Positions 1 to 5,312 of a DNA stretch of 8,674 nucleotides are shown piece by piece (the stretch's first letter is position 1; every line of letters begins with the position of its first letter). The translations under genes were made by a program, and so were the position numbers. The stretch is from Oscillospiraceae bacterium (GTDB lineage Bacteria > Bacillota > Clostridia > Oscillospirales > UBA929), in contig JAITDM010000123.1 of the NCBI GenBank assembly GCA_031282535.1, forward strand, positions 1-8,674, in the 5' to 3' direction. Under the pieces are notes generated by a model, which saw nothing but the letters and a program-made list of their open reading frames with translations, did no database searches and was not told the origin of the DNA.

Positions 1-226
1 TCAGCTTGTCAATCATCTGATACAGAATTGTCGTCTTCCCAACGCGCCTGGGGCCAGACAGGACGGCAAAGCGCCGGATGCTCTTGTGCATGACGGTTTT
101 GATCGCCTCATGGTACGCGACGCGCTTTTGTGGCTTCGCTCTTGTCTTGATTTCGGCGGGGTTGCGCCACCACGGATTCACCTGCTGCAGAACCTTGATT
201 ACCTGTGTTTCTGTTACAATCGCCAT
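1..226 (-). CDS. AAA-type ATPase, N-terminal fragment (DUF4143-type family likely)
   Basis: The first 75 codons of a minus-strand gene that runs off the left edge. The ATG is at 226-224, with a moderate GAGG ribosome binding site about 14 bases upstream. The visible protein has a polar N-terminus containing NPWWRN (residues 17-22), then a predicted strand FAVLSG leading into a Walker A P-loop GPRRVGKT (residues 58-65), followed by TILYQMIDKL. An N-terminal NPWWR-type segment ahead of the P-loop is familiar from prokaryotic ATPases with a DUF4143 C-terminal domain. The second ATPase, at 5313-6437, is of the same broad class but differs in sequence here. Walker B and the C-terminal half are outside the window, so the DUF4143 assignment is inference while ATP binding is well supported. 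The gene has its own promoter just downstream of the SLH gene's terminator. Confidence 0.8.
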   Translation of the reverse strand, partial: MAIVTETQVIKVLQQVNPWWRNPAEIKTRAKPQKRVAYHEAIKTVMHKSIRRFAVLSGPRRVGKTTILYQMIDKL

Positions 227-287
227 AAGAATCATCTGCCTCGGATTTATCTTTGTTATAACACTGATTCTCCCGTCACTTTCCCGT

Positions 288-316
288 ATTATACATCCAG
301 ACAAAAGAAAAAGCAA
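288..316 (-). promoter_or_regulatory. Predicted sigma-A promoter for the leftward ATPase gene
   Basis: On the minus strand a perfect -10 TATAAT (293-288) is preceded by TTGCTT (316-311) with a 17-base spacer. The predicted leader is about 55 bases to the ATG at 226. The -35 overlaps the base of the terminator hairpin of the upstream SLH gene. The -10 is strong; the -35 matches only the TTG of the consensus. Confidence 0.55.
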
Positions 317-340
317 GACGTTTTGCGGATTCCGTCTTGC
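301..340 (-). terminator. Rho-independent terminator after the SLH-protein gene
   Basis: Read on the minus strand, GCAAGACG (340-333) and CGTCTTGC (320-313) form a perfect 8-bp stem around a 12-base loop. A T-rich tract, TTTTTCTTTT, follows directly (312-303). It begins 19 bases after the stop codon of the SLH gene (359), so it would end that transcript. Confidence 0.85.
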
Positions 341-358
341 GTACAGATCGGGATCCCG

Positions 359-1534
359 TCACGGGCGTGTTCTGCCGATGGCGGCCATGGCCGAGGAGGC
401 CGCCGCGGCGTCGACCGCTTTGTTTTCAATCAGACGGGTCAGCAATGTGACGCCGGCGCCCTTCATGCGCGCGGACAGCGCGTAGTAGGAGAGATACACC
501 ACCTGGTCGCGGTAGAAGGGGACGCGCACCATGGCGGCCTCGGCGGCCGAGACGATCGACGTCTCGACGGCGAAGTCGAGGGCGCGCTCCCAGACAAAGT
601 CGCCGGCCGGCTGGTCGCTGTACCCCAACGCGCGCAGCAAAAAGGTCATGTACTGCTCCGGCGTCACCGAGCGGTCCGGCGAGAAGAGCCCCTTCTCTAA
701 AGAGGTGCCGGCGGTGTAGCCGCGGCTGTACGCATACCCCACGTAGGGGCGCCCCCAGTCCGGTACGTCGCGGAAGGGGCCGGCGCCCTCCTGGTAGGCC
801 AACGCCGCACTCTCCTCCCCCAGCAGGCGGATCATCATCACGAGCGCCTCCAACCGGCTGGGCGCCCGCTCCAAGTGGTAGCCCGTCGGGGTCCCGAGGA
901 AGAGCTTCATCGCGTACAGCGCGTCGGCCAGATCGGTGTACTGGGGCTGGTACGCGGGCGTCAGCGAATAGTGCCCGTCCACCGCCACGGCGGCGGTGTC
1001 ACTCACAATCCGGATCCCCGTGCCCGCCCGGTCCGTGACCAGCAGCCGCTGCCCCACGGGCACCGCGGCCCCCGGCGCCAGCGTCCGCCCGGCGGAAATG
1101 TTGACGACCGACCCGCCGGCCGGCCCGCTCACCTGCGCGTCGCCGGTTTGCAGGACAAAACCCGTCCCCACGCTGCCCGTCAGGACATCCCCCTTGCGGC
1201 AGGCGACCGGCGTGAGATGCGCGGCAAAGCCGTAGCGCACGCCGGCGGTCTTCTCAAGATATTCTTCGGCCAGGGCGTTTACAACCTCCGTCCGGTCCTT
1301 AGGCCGCACATCGGCGGTCTGCGTCTCCAGCTTTTTCACGGCGCCGTCAAAAAGAGGCTTCCAAACGGCCTCGGCCCTGTCGCTCACCTGCTTGCTGAGC
1401 ATGGGGAAGAATATTTTTTCCAGATAGCTCAGCGTAATCGCCGGATCGGACGCCGAACCGGCGCTCCCCCAGGCCACCACAAAACTGCAAAACAGCGCCG
1501 TCAACAACACGGCCGCCGTACATCGCCGTCTCAC
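359..1534 (-). CDS. Secreted S-layer-homology (SLH) domain protein
   Basis: A predicted 391-residue exported cell-envelope protein. The start is taken as GTG at 1534-1532 because AGGAGG lies six bases upstream (1546-1541); reading further upstream would add 11 residues lacking a ribosome site. The N-terminus is a typical signal peptide: basic RRR (2-4), a hydrophobic core at about 7-22, and small residues near 24-29. Residues 30-100 look helical and charged, and 105-195 are glycine- and valine-rich and probably beta. The C-terminal half resembles degenerate SLH modules: about 203-245 (SRLEALVMMIRLLG in place of the usual TRAE segment), 253-306 (FRDVPDW, then PYVGYAYSRGYTAGTS, then FSPDRSVTPEQYMTFLLRALGY) and 316-375, which is the weakest. 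SLH modules usually anchor proteins non-covalently to secondary cell-wall polymer. No catalytic domain is recognised, so the function beyond wall association is unknown. It is followed by a strong terminator. Confidence 0.8.
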   Translation of the reverse strand: MRRRCTAAVLLTALFCSFVVAWGSAGSASDPAITLSYLEKIFFPMLSKQVSDRAEAVWKPLFDGAVKKLETQTADVRPKDRTEVVNALAEEYLEKTAGVRYGFAAHLTPVACRKGDVLTGSVGTGFVLQTGDAQVSGPAGGSVVNISAGRTLAPGAAVPVGQRLLVTDRAGTGIRIVSDTAAVAVDGHYSLTPAYQPQYTDLADALYAMKLFLGTPTGYHLERAPSRLEALVMMIRLLGEESAALAYQEGAGPFRDVPDWGRPYVGYAYSRGYTAGTSLEKGLFSPDRSVTPEQYMTFLLRALGYSDQPAGDFVWERALDFAVETSIVSAAEAAMVRVPFYRDQVVYLSYYALSARMKGAGVTLLTRLIENKAVDAAAASSAMAAIGRTRP

Positions 1535-1576
1535 AAAGCCCCTCCTCTCTCCCAAAGATGCCAACATGTCTGTCAG

Positions 1577-1593
1577 GAACTGTTGAACAGTTC
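1577..1593. repeat. 17-bp near-perfect palindrome upstream of the SLH gene
   Basis: Arms GAACTGTT and AACAGTTC (8 bp each) flank a single central base. It lies 43 bases upstream of the GTG of the SLH gene, where a promoter or operator would be expected. It contains GAAC and GTTC ends, but they are 9 bases apart, not the 4 of the Gram-positive SOS box. Its role is unknown; it could be an operator or a small hairpin in the leader. Confidence 0.5.
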
Positions 1594-1604
1594 TTATGCC
1601 CGAT

Positions 1605-1669
1605 CCCTACCTTACCGGTAGGGCGGTTTCTCCGAAACCGCCGCGGAGGCTCTTCGAGCCGTCCCTACC
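1605..1669. repeat. Multi-hairpin intergenic repeat element with alternative pairings
   Basis: This 65-base segment lies between lexA and the SLH gene. Listed in order, it contains CCCTACC (1605-1611), GGTAGGG (1617-1623), a 9-bp hairpin GGCGGTTTC/GAAACCGCC with a 3-base loop (1622-1642), a 5-bp hairpin GGCTC/GAGCC with a 3-base loop (1648-1660) and a second CCCTACC (1663-1669). GGTAGGG can pair with either CCCTACC copy: a small local hairpin in one case, an outer stem closing the two inner hairpins in the other. No T-tract follows on either strand, so it is not a standard intrinsic terminator. It resembles the palindromic dispersed elements of bacterial intergenic regions, but only one copy is in the window. 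Confidence 0.6.
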
Positions 1670-1722
1670 GAAGCTGTACGGGTTGTATCTGCAAATCTCA
1701 TCGCTCGCAGGCGTGTTCACTC

Positions 1723-2301
1723 TCAAAACTGACGGACCACCGCGGTCACGCGGCCCAAAAGGGTGCAGTCGGAGCCGTCGATCGGCTCGTAGTCCGGGTT
1801 TTCCGGCAGCAGCCGCACCGCGCCGGCGGCGATCTCCAGCCGCTTGACGGTCGCCTCGTCGCCGAGGAGCGCCACGACAATCTCCCCCGTGCGGGCGGTG
1901 GCCTGCCGGCGCACCACCACGTAGTCGCCGTCTAAAATACCGGCCCCCACCATGGAGTCGCCGCTCACGCACAGCGCGAAGAACTCGCCCCCGTCGCCCG
2001 GGTCGTAGGGCAATGTCCCCAGATCCTGCTCGTACGCCAAGATGGGCCGCCCGGCCGTCACCTCGCCGAGGATGGGCACCCCCGGGACGGTTTCCGGCAC
2101 GCAGATGGCGCGGGTCTTGCGCTCGTCCCGGACGATGCGCCCGGCCTCGTGCAGGCGCTTTAAGTACCCGTGGACCGTGGAGGGCGAACGCAGCCCGACG
2201 GCCGCGCCGATCTCGCGCACGGAGGGCGGATACCCCTGCCGCGCGGTGGCGGTGAGGATGAACTGATAGATCTCGCTCTGTTTGCTGTCCGAACGGCGCA
2301 T
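1723..2301 (-). CDS. lexA: LexA SOS-response repressor
   Basis: A 192-residue transcriptional repressor that binds SOS promoters and self-cleaves when RecA filaments form on damaged DNA. The N-terminal winged helix-turn-helix spans about residues 4-66, with the recognition region near 27-50 (SVREIGAAVGLRSPSTVHGY). The C-terminal S24-type autoprotease domain follows. The cleavage site is Ala83-Gly84 within VTAGRP, the nucleophile is Ser116 in SGDSM, and the general base is Lys153 in ATVKRL, so the catalytic set is intact. The ATG at 2301-2299 is chosen because GAGGGGG lies nine bases upstream; an in-frame TTG at 2310 would abut that site and is less likely. Length and domain order are normal for LexA. 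The leader carries a striking 14-bp repeat array and an SOS-like box, consistent with autoregulation. RecA and other SOS genes are not in the window. Confidence 0.97.
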   Translation of the reverse strand: MRRSDSKQSEIYQFILTATARQGYPPSVREIGAAVGLRSPSTVHGYLKRLHEAGRIVRDERKTRAICVPETVPGVPILGEVTAGRPILAYEQDLGTLPYDPGDGGEFFALCVSGDSMVGAGILDGDYVVVRRQATARTGEIVVALLGDEATVKRLEIAAGAVRLLPENPDYEPIDGSDCTLLGRVTAVVRQF

Positions 2302-2319
2302 GATCCACAACCCCCTCTG

Positions 2320-2393
2320 TAGTTACTAGTAAATAGTTACTAGTAACTAGTAGCCGTTCACTAACAACCAGTAACTATTTGCTAGTAACTATT
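2320..2393. repeat. 14-bp-period tandem repeat array in the lexA leader
   Basis: Five consecutive 14-base units begin at 2320, 2334, 2348, 2362 and 2376, each starting with TA. The first two are TAGTTACTAGTAAA and TAGTTACTAGTAAC, the third and fourth are degenerate, and the fifth is TATTTGCTAGTAAC. A partial unit beginning TATT follows at 2390. Half-site AGTAACTA occurs exactly at 2342, 2370 and 2384, and as AGTAAATA at 2328, always in the same 14-base phase. Units 1 and 2 with their flanks give TAGTTACTAGTAACTA (2334-2349), a perfect 16-bp palindrome, and a one-mismatch copy at 2320-2335. The array lies 18-92 bases upstream of the lexA ATG. It could be a multi-site operator or a structured leader. 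Confidence 0.85.
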
Positions 2394-2420
2394 CGCAACG
2401 CCTTGCTTTGCCTTTTGTCT

Positions 2421-2449
2421 ATCGTATCATAAGTGGTTCGAAAATGCAA
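2421..2449 (-). promoter_or_regulatory. Predicted lexA promoter
   Basis: On the minus strand TTGCAT (2449-2444) and TACGAT (2426-2421) are separated by 17 bases. Both boxes are imperfect (3/6 and 4/6). Transcription would start near 2413, giving a leader of about 110 bases that contains the whole 14-bp repeat array. Confidence 0.4.
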
Positions 2450-2459
2450 ACGTTCGTTC
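2448..2459 (-). promoter_or_regulatory. SOS-box-like site overlapping the lexA -35
   Basis: On the minus strand the sequence is GAACGAACGTTT, one mismatch from the Gram-positive LexA/DinR core GAAC-N4-GTTC. It overlaps the predicted -35 by two bases, a sensible place for a repressor. The match is short and imperfect, and the 14-bp array downstream is a rival candidate for the true operator. Confidence 0.4.
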
Positions 2460-2480
2460 TATCTTTTGGCCAACTTTCTT

Positions 2481-3782
2481 TCAACCGGCTTTGCCGCGGT
2501 CGCCTTCCGTGAGGCCGCGCAGGGCGCGGTAGCGGGCGGGCGTCATGCCCGCGTATTTTTTGAACACCTTGGTGAAATAACTCTGGTCCTCAAAACCGAG
2601 GCGCTCGCAGATGTCCGTGATGGACTCCGTCTCCGACAGCAGCAACAGCTTGCTCTTCTCGATGCGCAGCCGGTTCAAATACGCGTTGAACGAGATGCCC
2701 ATCGTCTCTTTGAACACCTTGCTGAAGTAGGAGGGCGAGAGATACACCTCGCCGGCCACATCCTCCAGCGTCAGCTTTTGGATGTAGTGCTTCTTGATGT
2801 AGTCGGCCGCCTTGAACATCATGTCCTTGTGCTTGATGTCCGTCATGTCGAACACGTAGCGCAAAAACCGCGTCATGATGCGCGCCAGCCACAGCGACAG
2901 TTCCTCCGCGGAGTGCAGGTTGTCGATCTCGGAGAGGTAGCGGTCGTTGAGAAAGAACACCTGCTCGCTGTCGGCGCCGCCGGTCATCGCCGCGCGGGAG
3001 AGCAGCACGAGGAGCTCCAGCACCCGCGCCCGGACGGTCTCCAGCCGGTCGCCCGCGGAAAGGCGGATGTGACCCAGCAGGTCGCTGAGCAGCCGCCGGG
3101 CGGTGTTTCTGTCGCCGGAGGAGAGCGCCGCGAGCAGCTCCCGCTCCGTCTCCAGCGGGTAAAAATAGGCGCCGTCCTTCTGTTTTTGGAAATGCCGGAT
3201 CGCCGAGTGGATGTCCGCCTCCTGCCGCCGGGCCTCCACGGCGTCCCGGCGCTCCCCGGTCAGCCGGGCCGACACATCCCGGGCCGCGCAGGCCAACAGG
3301 TCGGACAGATGGCGCGTGCGCTCGGGAGAGGCCGGCACAAAACAGGACAGCAACTCCTGAAACTCCTCAAACAGCGAAGGGTCCAGCCTGTTCCTCTCCA
3401 ACACGTCGTGTACGATGTAGTCCTCCTTGTCGGTGATGAGCAGCGGACCGCCCACCAACCCGCCCGCGAACTGCCCGTCCACCGTGATGGGCGAGGCAAA
3501 GTGGGCCATGCCGGTGCAACAGTAATAGAGGTACTGCCCGCCGAAGCGGTCGGCCTGATAACAGCCGTAGAGGTGCACCTGGCCGCACGCCGGCGACTGC
3601 CCGGTGATCTCGCCCAGGCGGTGGCAGAAGTCGCAGCGGGCGTCGGTGACCCGCTGTTCAAACAAAATTTCCCCATCGGTGTTGAGCACCAGACATCCCA
3701 CGCCGGTGGCCTGCGCAAAGGACTTCGCGCAGGCGATGGCGTGCGCCGGGTCAAACGGAATCGGCGCTTCGGACCAGGACAA
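2481..3782 (-). CDS. PocR-domain AraC-family transcriptional regulator
   Basis: A 433-residue one-component regulator. Residues about 8-165 match the PocR-type sensory domain: VGCLVLNTDGEILF, then the cysteine-rich stretch C50-x2-C53-H54, C66-G-x-V-H70, C74, and YLYYCCTGMAHFASPI (C88, C89). The middle region is helical. Residues about 321-421 are an AraC/XylS DNA-binding domain with two helix-turn-helix motifs, around LEDVAGEVYLSPSYFSKVFKE and ITDICERLGFEDQSYFTKVFKKY, and the family's terminal G-x-TPARYR. PocR was defined as an activator of propanediol and cobalamin genes, and the domain is proposed to sense small hydrocarbon-derived molecules; the ligand here is unknown. The TTG start at 3782-3780 is supported by GGGAGG seven bases upstream (3795-3790). 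No propanediol or microcompartment gene is adjacent, so the target is unclear; adhE lies 3 kb away on the other strand. Confidence 0.9.
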   Translation of the reverse strand: MSWSEAPIPFDPAHAIACAKSFAQATGVGCLVLNTDGEILFEQRVTDARCDFCHRLGEITGQSPACGQVHLYGCYQADRFGGQYLYYCCTGMAHFASPITVDGQFAGGLVGGPLLITDKEDYIVHDVLERNRLDPSLFEEFQELLSCFVPASPERTRHLSDLLACAARDVSARLTGERRDAVEARRQEADIHSAIRHFQKQKDGAYFYPLETERELLAALSSGDRNTARRLLSDLLGHIRLSAGDRLETVRARVLELLVLLSRAAMTGGADSEQVFFLNDRYLSEIDNLHSAEELSLWLARIMTRFLRYVFDMTDIKHKDMMFKAADYIKKHYIQKLTLEDVAGEVYLSPSYFSKVFKETMGISFNAYLNRLRIEKSKLLLLSETESITDICERLGFEDQSYFTKVFKKYAGMTPARYRALRGLTEGDRGKAG

Positions 3783-3841
3783 ACAATCGCCTCCCTTCGA
3801 AATGGCCGTGAACCGTGCGTCTTTGGCCGCAAAGCGGCAAC

Positions 3842-3880
3842 AAAAAACAAGAATTTGGGTTGTGGGCGCTGAGGCAACCC
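3842..3880 (-). terminator. Possible weak terminator after the SLOG-protein gene
   Basis: On the minus strand GGGTTG (3880-3875) can pair with CAACCC (3862-3857), and a T run, TTTTTT, lies at 3847-3842. The T run begins nine bases after the stem and the loop is 12 bases, so it is at best a weak intrinsic terminator. A further small hairpin, AGGGC/GCCCT (3886-3898), sits at the stop codon itself. Confidence 0.3.
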
Positions 3881-3887
3881 GCGTTAG
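3860..3887. repeat. 28-bp dispersed repeat, copy 1
   Basis: Matches 5113-5140 at 24 of 28 positions in the same orientation. It contains a short inverted repeat, GTGGG and CCCGC, which can still pair through one G-U where copy 2 has CCCAC. It lies in the gap between the SLOG gene and the PocR/AraC gene. Confidence 0.6.
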
Positions 3888-3897
3888 GGCTCCGCCC

Positions 3898-4266
3898 TCA
3901 CAGGGCGACCTCCTCCGGGTCGCTGCCCTGGATGAGCAGAAGTTTGTAAGGCTTGCCCGTCTTGAGACAGGTCATGATCACGTGGCGCGTCCCGCGGGAG
4001 ACGCCGTCCCACAGGATGAGCACATAGTCGGCCTCCCGCACGATCCGGCCGTTGCGTATGAGCGGCGCCGCGCGGTCAAAGAGATGGTAGTCTGGGCGGA
4101 TCACCGTGAGACGCAGCCCCGCCTCCGCGGCATACCGCTCCGCCAGCGCGTCTATCCCGACGGCGCCGCCGCTGATGATCTCGCTGCACCCCGCCGGGAT
4201 ATGCCGGCACAGCACCGTGTAACAGGCGTCGCCCAGCCCGCGTGAACCCACAACGGCCACCCTCAC
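3898..4266 (-). CDS. SLOG-superfamily (DUF2493/YspA-like) nucleotide-binding protein
   Basis: A 122-residue, single-domain Rossmann-like protein. The GTG start at 4266-4264 is chosen because AGGGGG lies nine bases upstream and because it gives MRVAVVGSRG, the usual beginning of this family. An ATG at 4290 has no ribosome site. Key features are GSRG (7-10), the strand-loop ISGGAVGID (31-39), which resembles the nucleotide-binding loop of DprA- and YpsA-type SLOG proteins, then APLIRNGRIV (67-76) and ILWDGVSRGT (84-93). SLOG proteins bind nucleotides or nucleotide-derived ligands; some act in DNA uptake, cytokinin-type nucleotide cleavage or anti-phage signalling, while DUF2493 members mostly lack a known role. 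It has no effector domain and no defence genes beside it, so a precise function cannot be given. It lies about 100 bases downstream of rpe on the same strand. Confidence 0.8.
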   Translation of the reverse strand: MRVAVVGSRGLGDACYTVLCRHIPAGCSEIISGGAVGIDALAERYAAEAGLRLTVIRPDYHLFDRAAPLIRNGRIVREADYVLILWDGVSRGTRHVIMTCLKTGKPYKLLLIQGSDPEEVAL

Positions 4267-4366
4267 AACCCCATGCCCCCTCGCCGGCATCCGACGGCTC
4301 TTAAAATGGTAATTTTTGTAATTTTCATCTCCGACCGCCGGTGCCGTCGCAGACGACTCTCAATTC

Positions 4367-5044
4367 TCAACTGGTTTCGCCGGCCAGCGCCGCGAGGCGG
4401 CGCAGAAACAGCTCCGTCCGCGCGGGGACGTCCGGCGCCCCGAAGATCGCGTGGCCCACCACGAAGACGTTGGCCCCCGCCTCCGCCGCCAGAGGCAGGT
4501 TGTCCAGCGTGAGACCCCCGTCCACCTCCAACTCGCACGAGGGGCGGCAGCGGTCCAGCATCCGGCGCACCGCGCGGATCCTGTCCGGCGCGCCTGGCAG
4601 GAAGGACTGCCCCCCGAAGCCCGGCTCGACGGACATGACGAGCACCAGGTCGCAGAGCGGCAGGTAGGGCGCCAGCGCCTCGACGTCGGTCCCGGGGCGC
4701 AGCGTGATCCCGGAGCGCGCGCCCCGCGCGCGGATCTCCCGCAGCGACGCCTTCAGGACATCCGGCGCGTCCGACTCCACATGCAGCGTCAGCACGCCGG
4801 GGTCCGCCGACAAGAAGTCGTCCAGCAGCCGTGAGGGCCGCTCCACCATCAGGTGCACGTCCAGGGGCTTTGGCGCCGCGCGCGCCAGACGCCGCACCAC
4901 CGGCGGGCCGACCGTGAGGTTCGGCACAAAGTGTCCGTCCATCACGTCGACATGGATCCAGTCCGCCGCACCGACCCGCGCCATCTCGTCCGCCAGATGC
5001 GCAAAATCGGCCGAGAGCAGGGAGGGAGAAAGCCGGTAGGTCAT
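4367..5044 (-). CDS. rpe: Ribulose-phosphate 3-epimerase
   Basis: A 225-residue cytosolic TIM-barrel enzyme that interconverts D-ribulose 5-phosphate and D-xylulose 5-phosphate in the pentose phosphate pathway. The N-terminal LSPSLLSADF (5-14) is diagnostic. Metal and catalytic residues are all visible: His31 and Asp33 in IHVDVMDGHFVPN, His64 in DVHLM, and Asp175 in LEVDGGLT. The phosphate-binding region MSVEPGFGGQSF (137-148) and the late VVGHAIFG segment are present. The length is typical. The ATG at 5044-5042 is preferred over one six codons upstream because GAGGGA precedes it at reasonable spacing and the result begins MTYRLSPS like other family members. A related hexulose- or allulose-phosphate epimerase is possible but less likely. 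In many Bacillota rpe lies beside rsgA and thiamine pyrophosphokinase genes; here the downstream neighbour is instead a SLOG protein. Confidence 0.95.
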   Translation of the reverse strand: MTYRLSPSLLSADFAHLADEMARVGAADWIHVDVMDGHFVPNLTVGPPVVRRLARAAPKPLDVHLMVERPSRLLDDFLSADPGVLTLHVESDAPDVLKASLREIRARGARSGITLRPGTDVEALAPYLPLCDLVLVMSVEPGFGGQSFLPGAPDRIRAVRRMLDRCRPSCELEVDGGLTLDNLPLAAEAGANVFVVGHAIFGAPDVPARTELFLRRLAALAGETS

Positions 5045-5112
5045 CGCTGTCACGTCCCTCATCCGGTCCGCCCGGCCGGCCCGGGGAACCGCCCCGCCCC
5101 CGCGCCGGGCAC

Positions 5113-5140
5113 TTGTGGGCCCTGGGGCAACCCACGTTGG
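5113..5140. repeat. 28-bp dispersed repeat, copy 2
   Basis: Second copy of the element at 3860-3887 (24/28 identical, same orientation). The internal inverted repeat is GTGGG (5115-5119) and CCCAC (5131-5135). It lies in the predicted rpe leader. Confidence 0.6.
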
Positions 5141-5150
5141 TTTTCATATA

Positions 5151-5179
5151 AGCATATCACAACCGCCCGAGAAAGTAAA
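5151..5179 (-). promoter_or_regulatory. Predicted rpe promoter
   Basis: On the minus strand TTTACT (5179-5174) and TATGCT (5156-5151) are separated by exactly 17 bases. Transcription would begin near 5144, giving a leader of about 100 bases that includes the 28-bp repeat. Confidence 0.5.
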
Positions 5180-5264
5180 CCACGGGAATCCACAAAACAG
5201 TTCGATTGTTTTCAGAAAATTTACAATCTCCCTTTGAATCCCCAAAAATCTATAAATTCAAGGA

Positions 5265-5293
5265 TTCACTTCCTGTAATTTTCTTGTTATACT
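5265..5293 (+). promoter_or_regulatory. Predicted promoter of the rightward ATPase gene
   Basis: TTCACT (5265-5270) and TATACT (5288-5293) have a 17-base spacer. The ribosome site GAGGTG (5300-5305) precedes the ATG at 5313 by seven bases, so the leader would be very short, about 13 bases, with the ribosome site at its 5' end. The surrounding 5195-5290 is markedly AT-rich. Confidence 0.45.
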
Positions 5294-5312
5294 GTATTTG
5301 AGGTGAAATCTT

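Noticed and set aside
1577..1593. The palindrome as a canonical LexA box
   Set aside because: GAAC and GTTC are separated by nine bases rather than four, and internal GAACAGTTC has one; neither fits the known Gram-positive spacing.
1607..2308. Alternative 233-codon minus-strand frame over lexA
   Set aside because: Arginine-rich shadow in a different frame from an intact LexA with all catalytic residues.
2320..2393. The 14-bp array as a CRISPR array or plasmid-type iteron origin
   Set aside because: Units are contiguous with no spacers, so it is not CRISPR. No replication initiator gene or AT-rich unwinding region accompanies it, and it lies within a lexA leader.
2433..3872. 479-codon open frame opposite the PocR/AraC gene
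   Set aside because: Low-complexity R/Q/H/V-rich translation with no domain, fully overlapping a gene with clear PocR and AraC motifs; a GC-frame shadow.
4263..5147. 294-codon frame over rpe on the same strand
   Set aside because: Glycine/arginine-rich low-complexity translation; rpe in the overlapping frame has all active-site residues.
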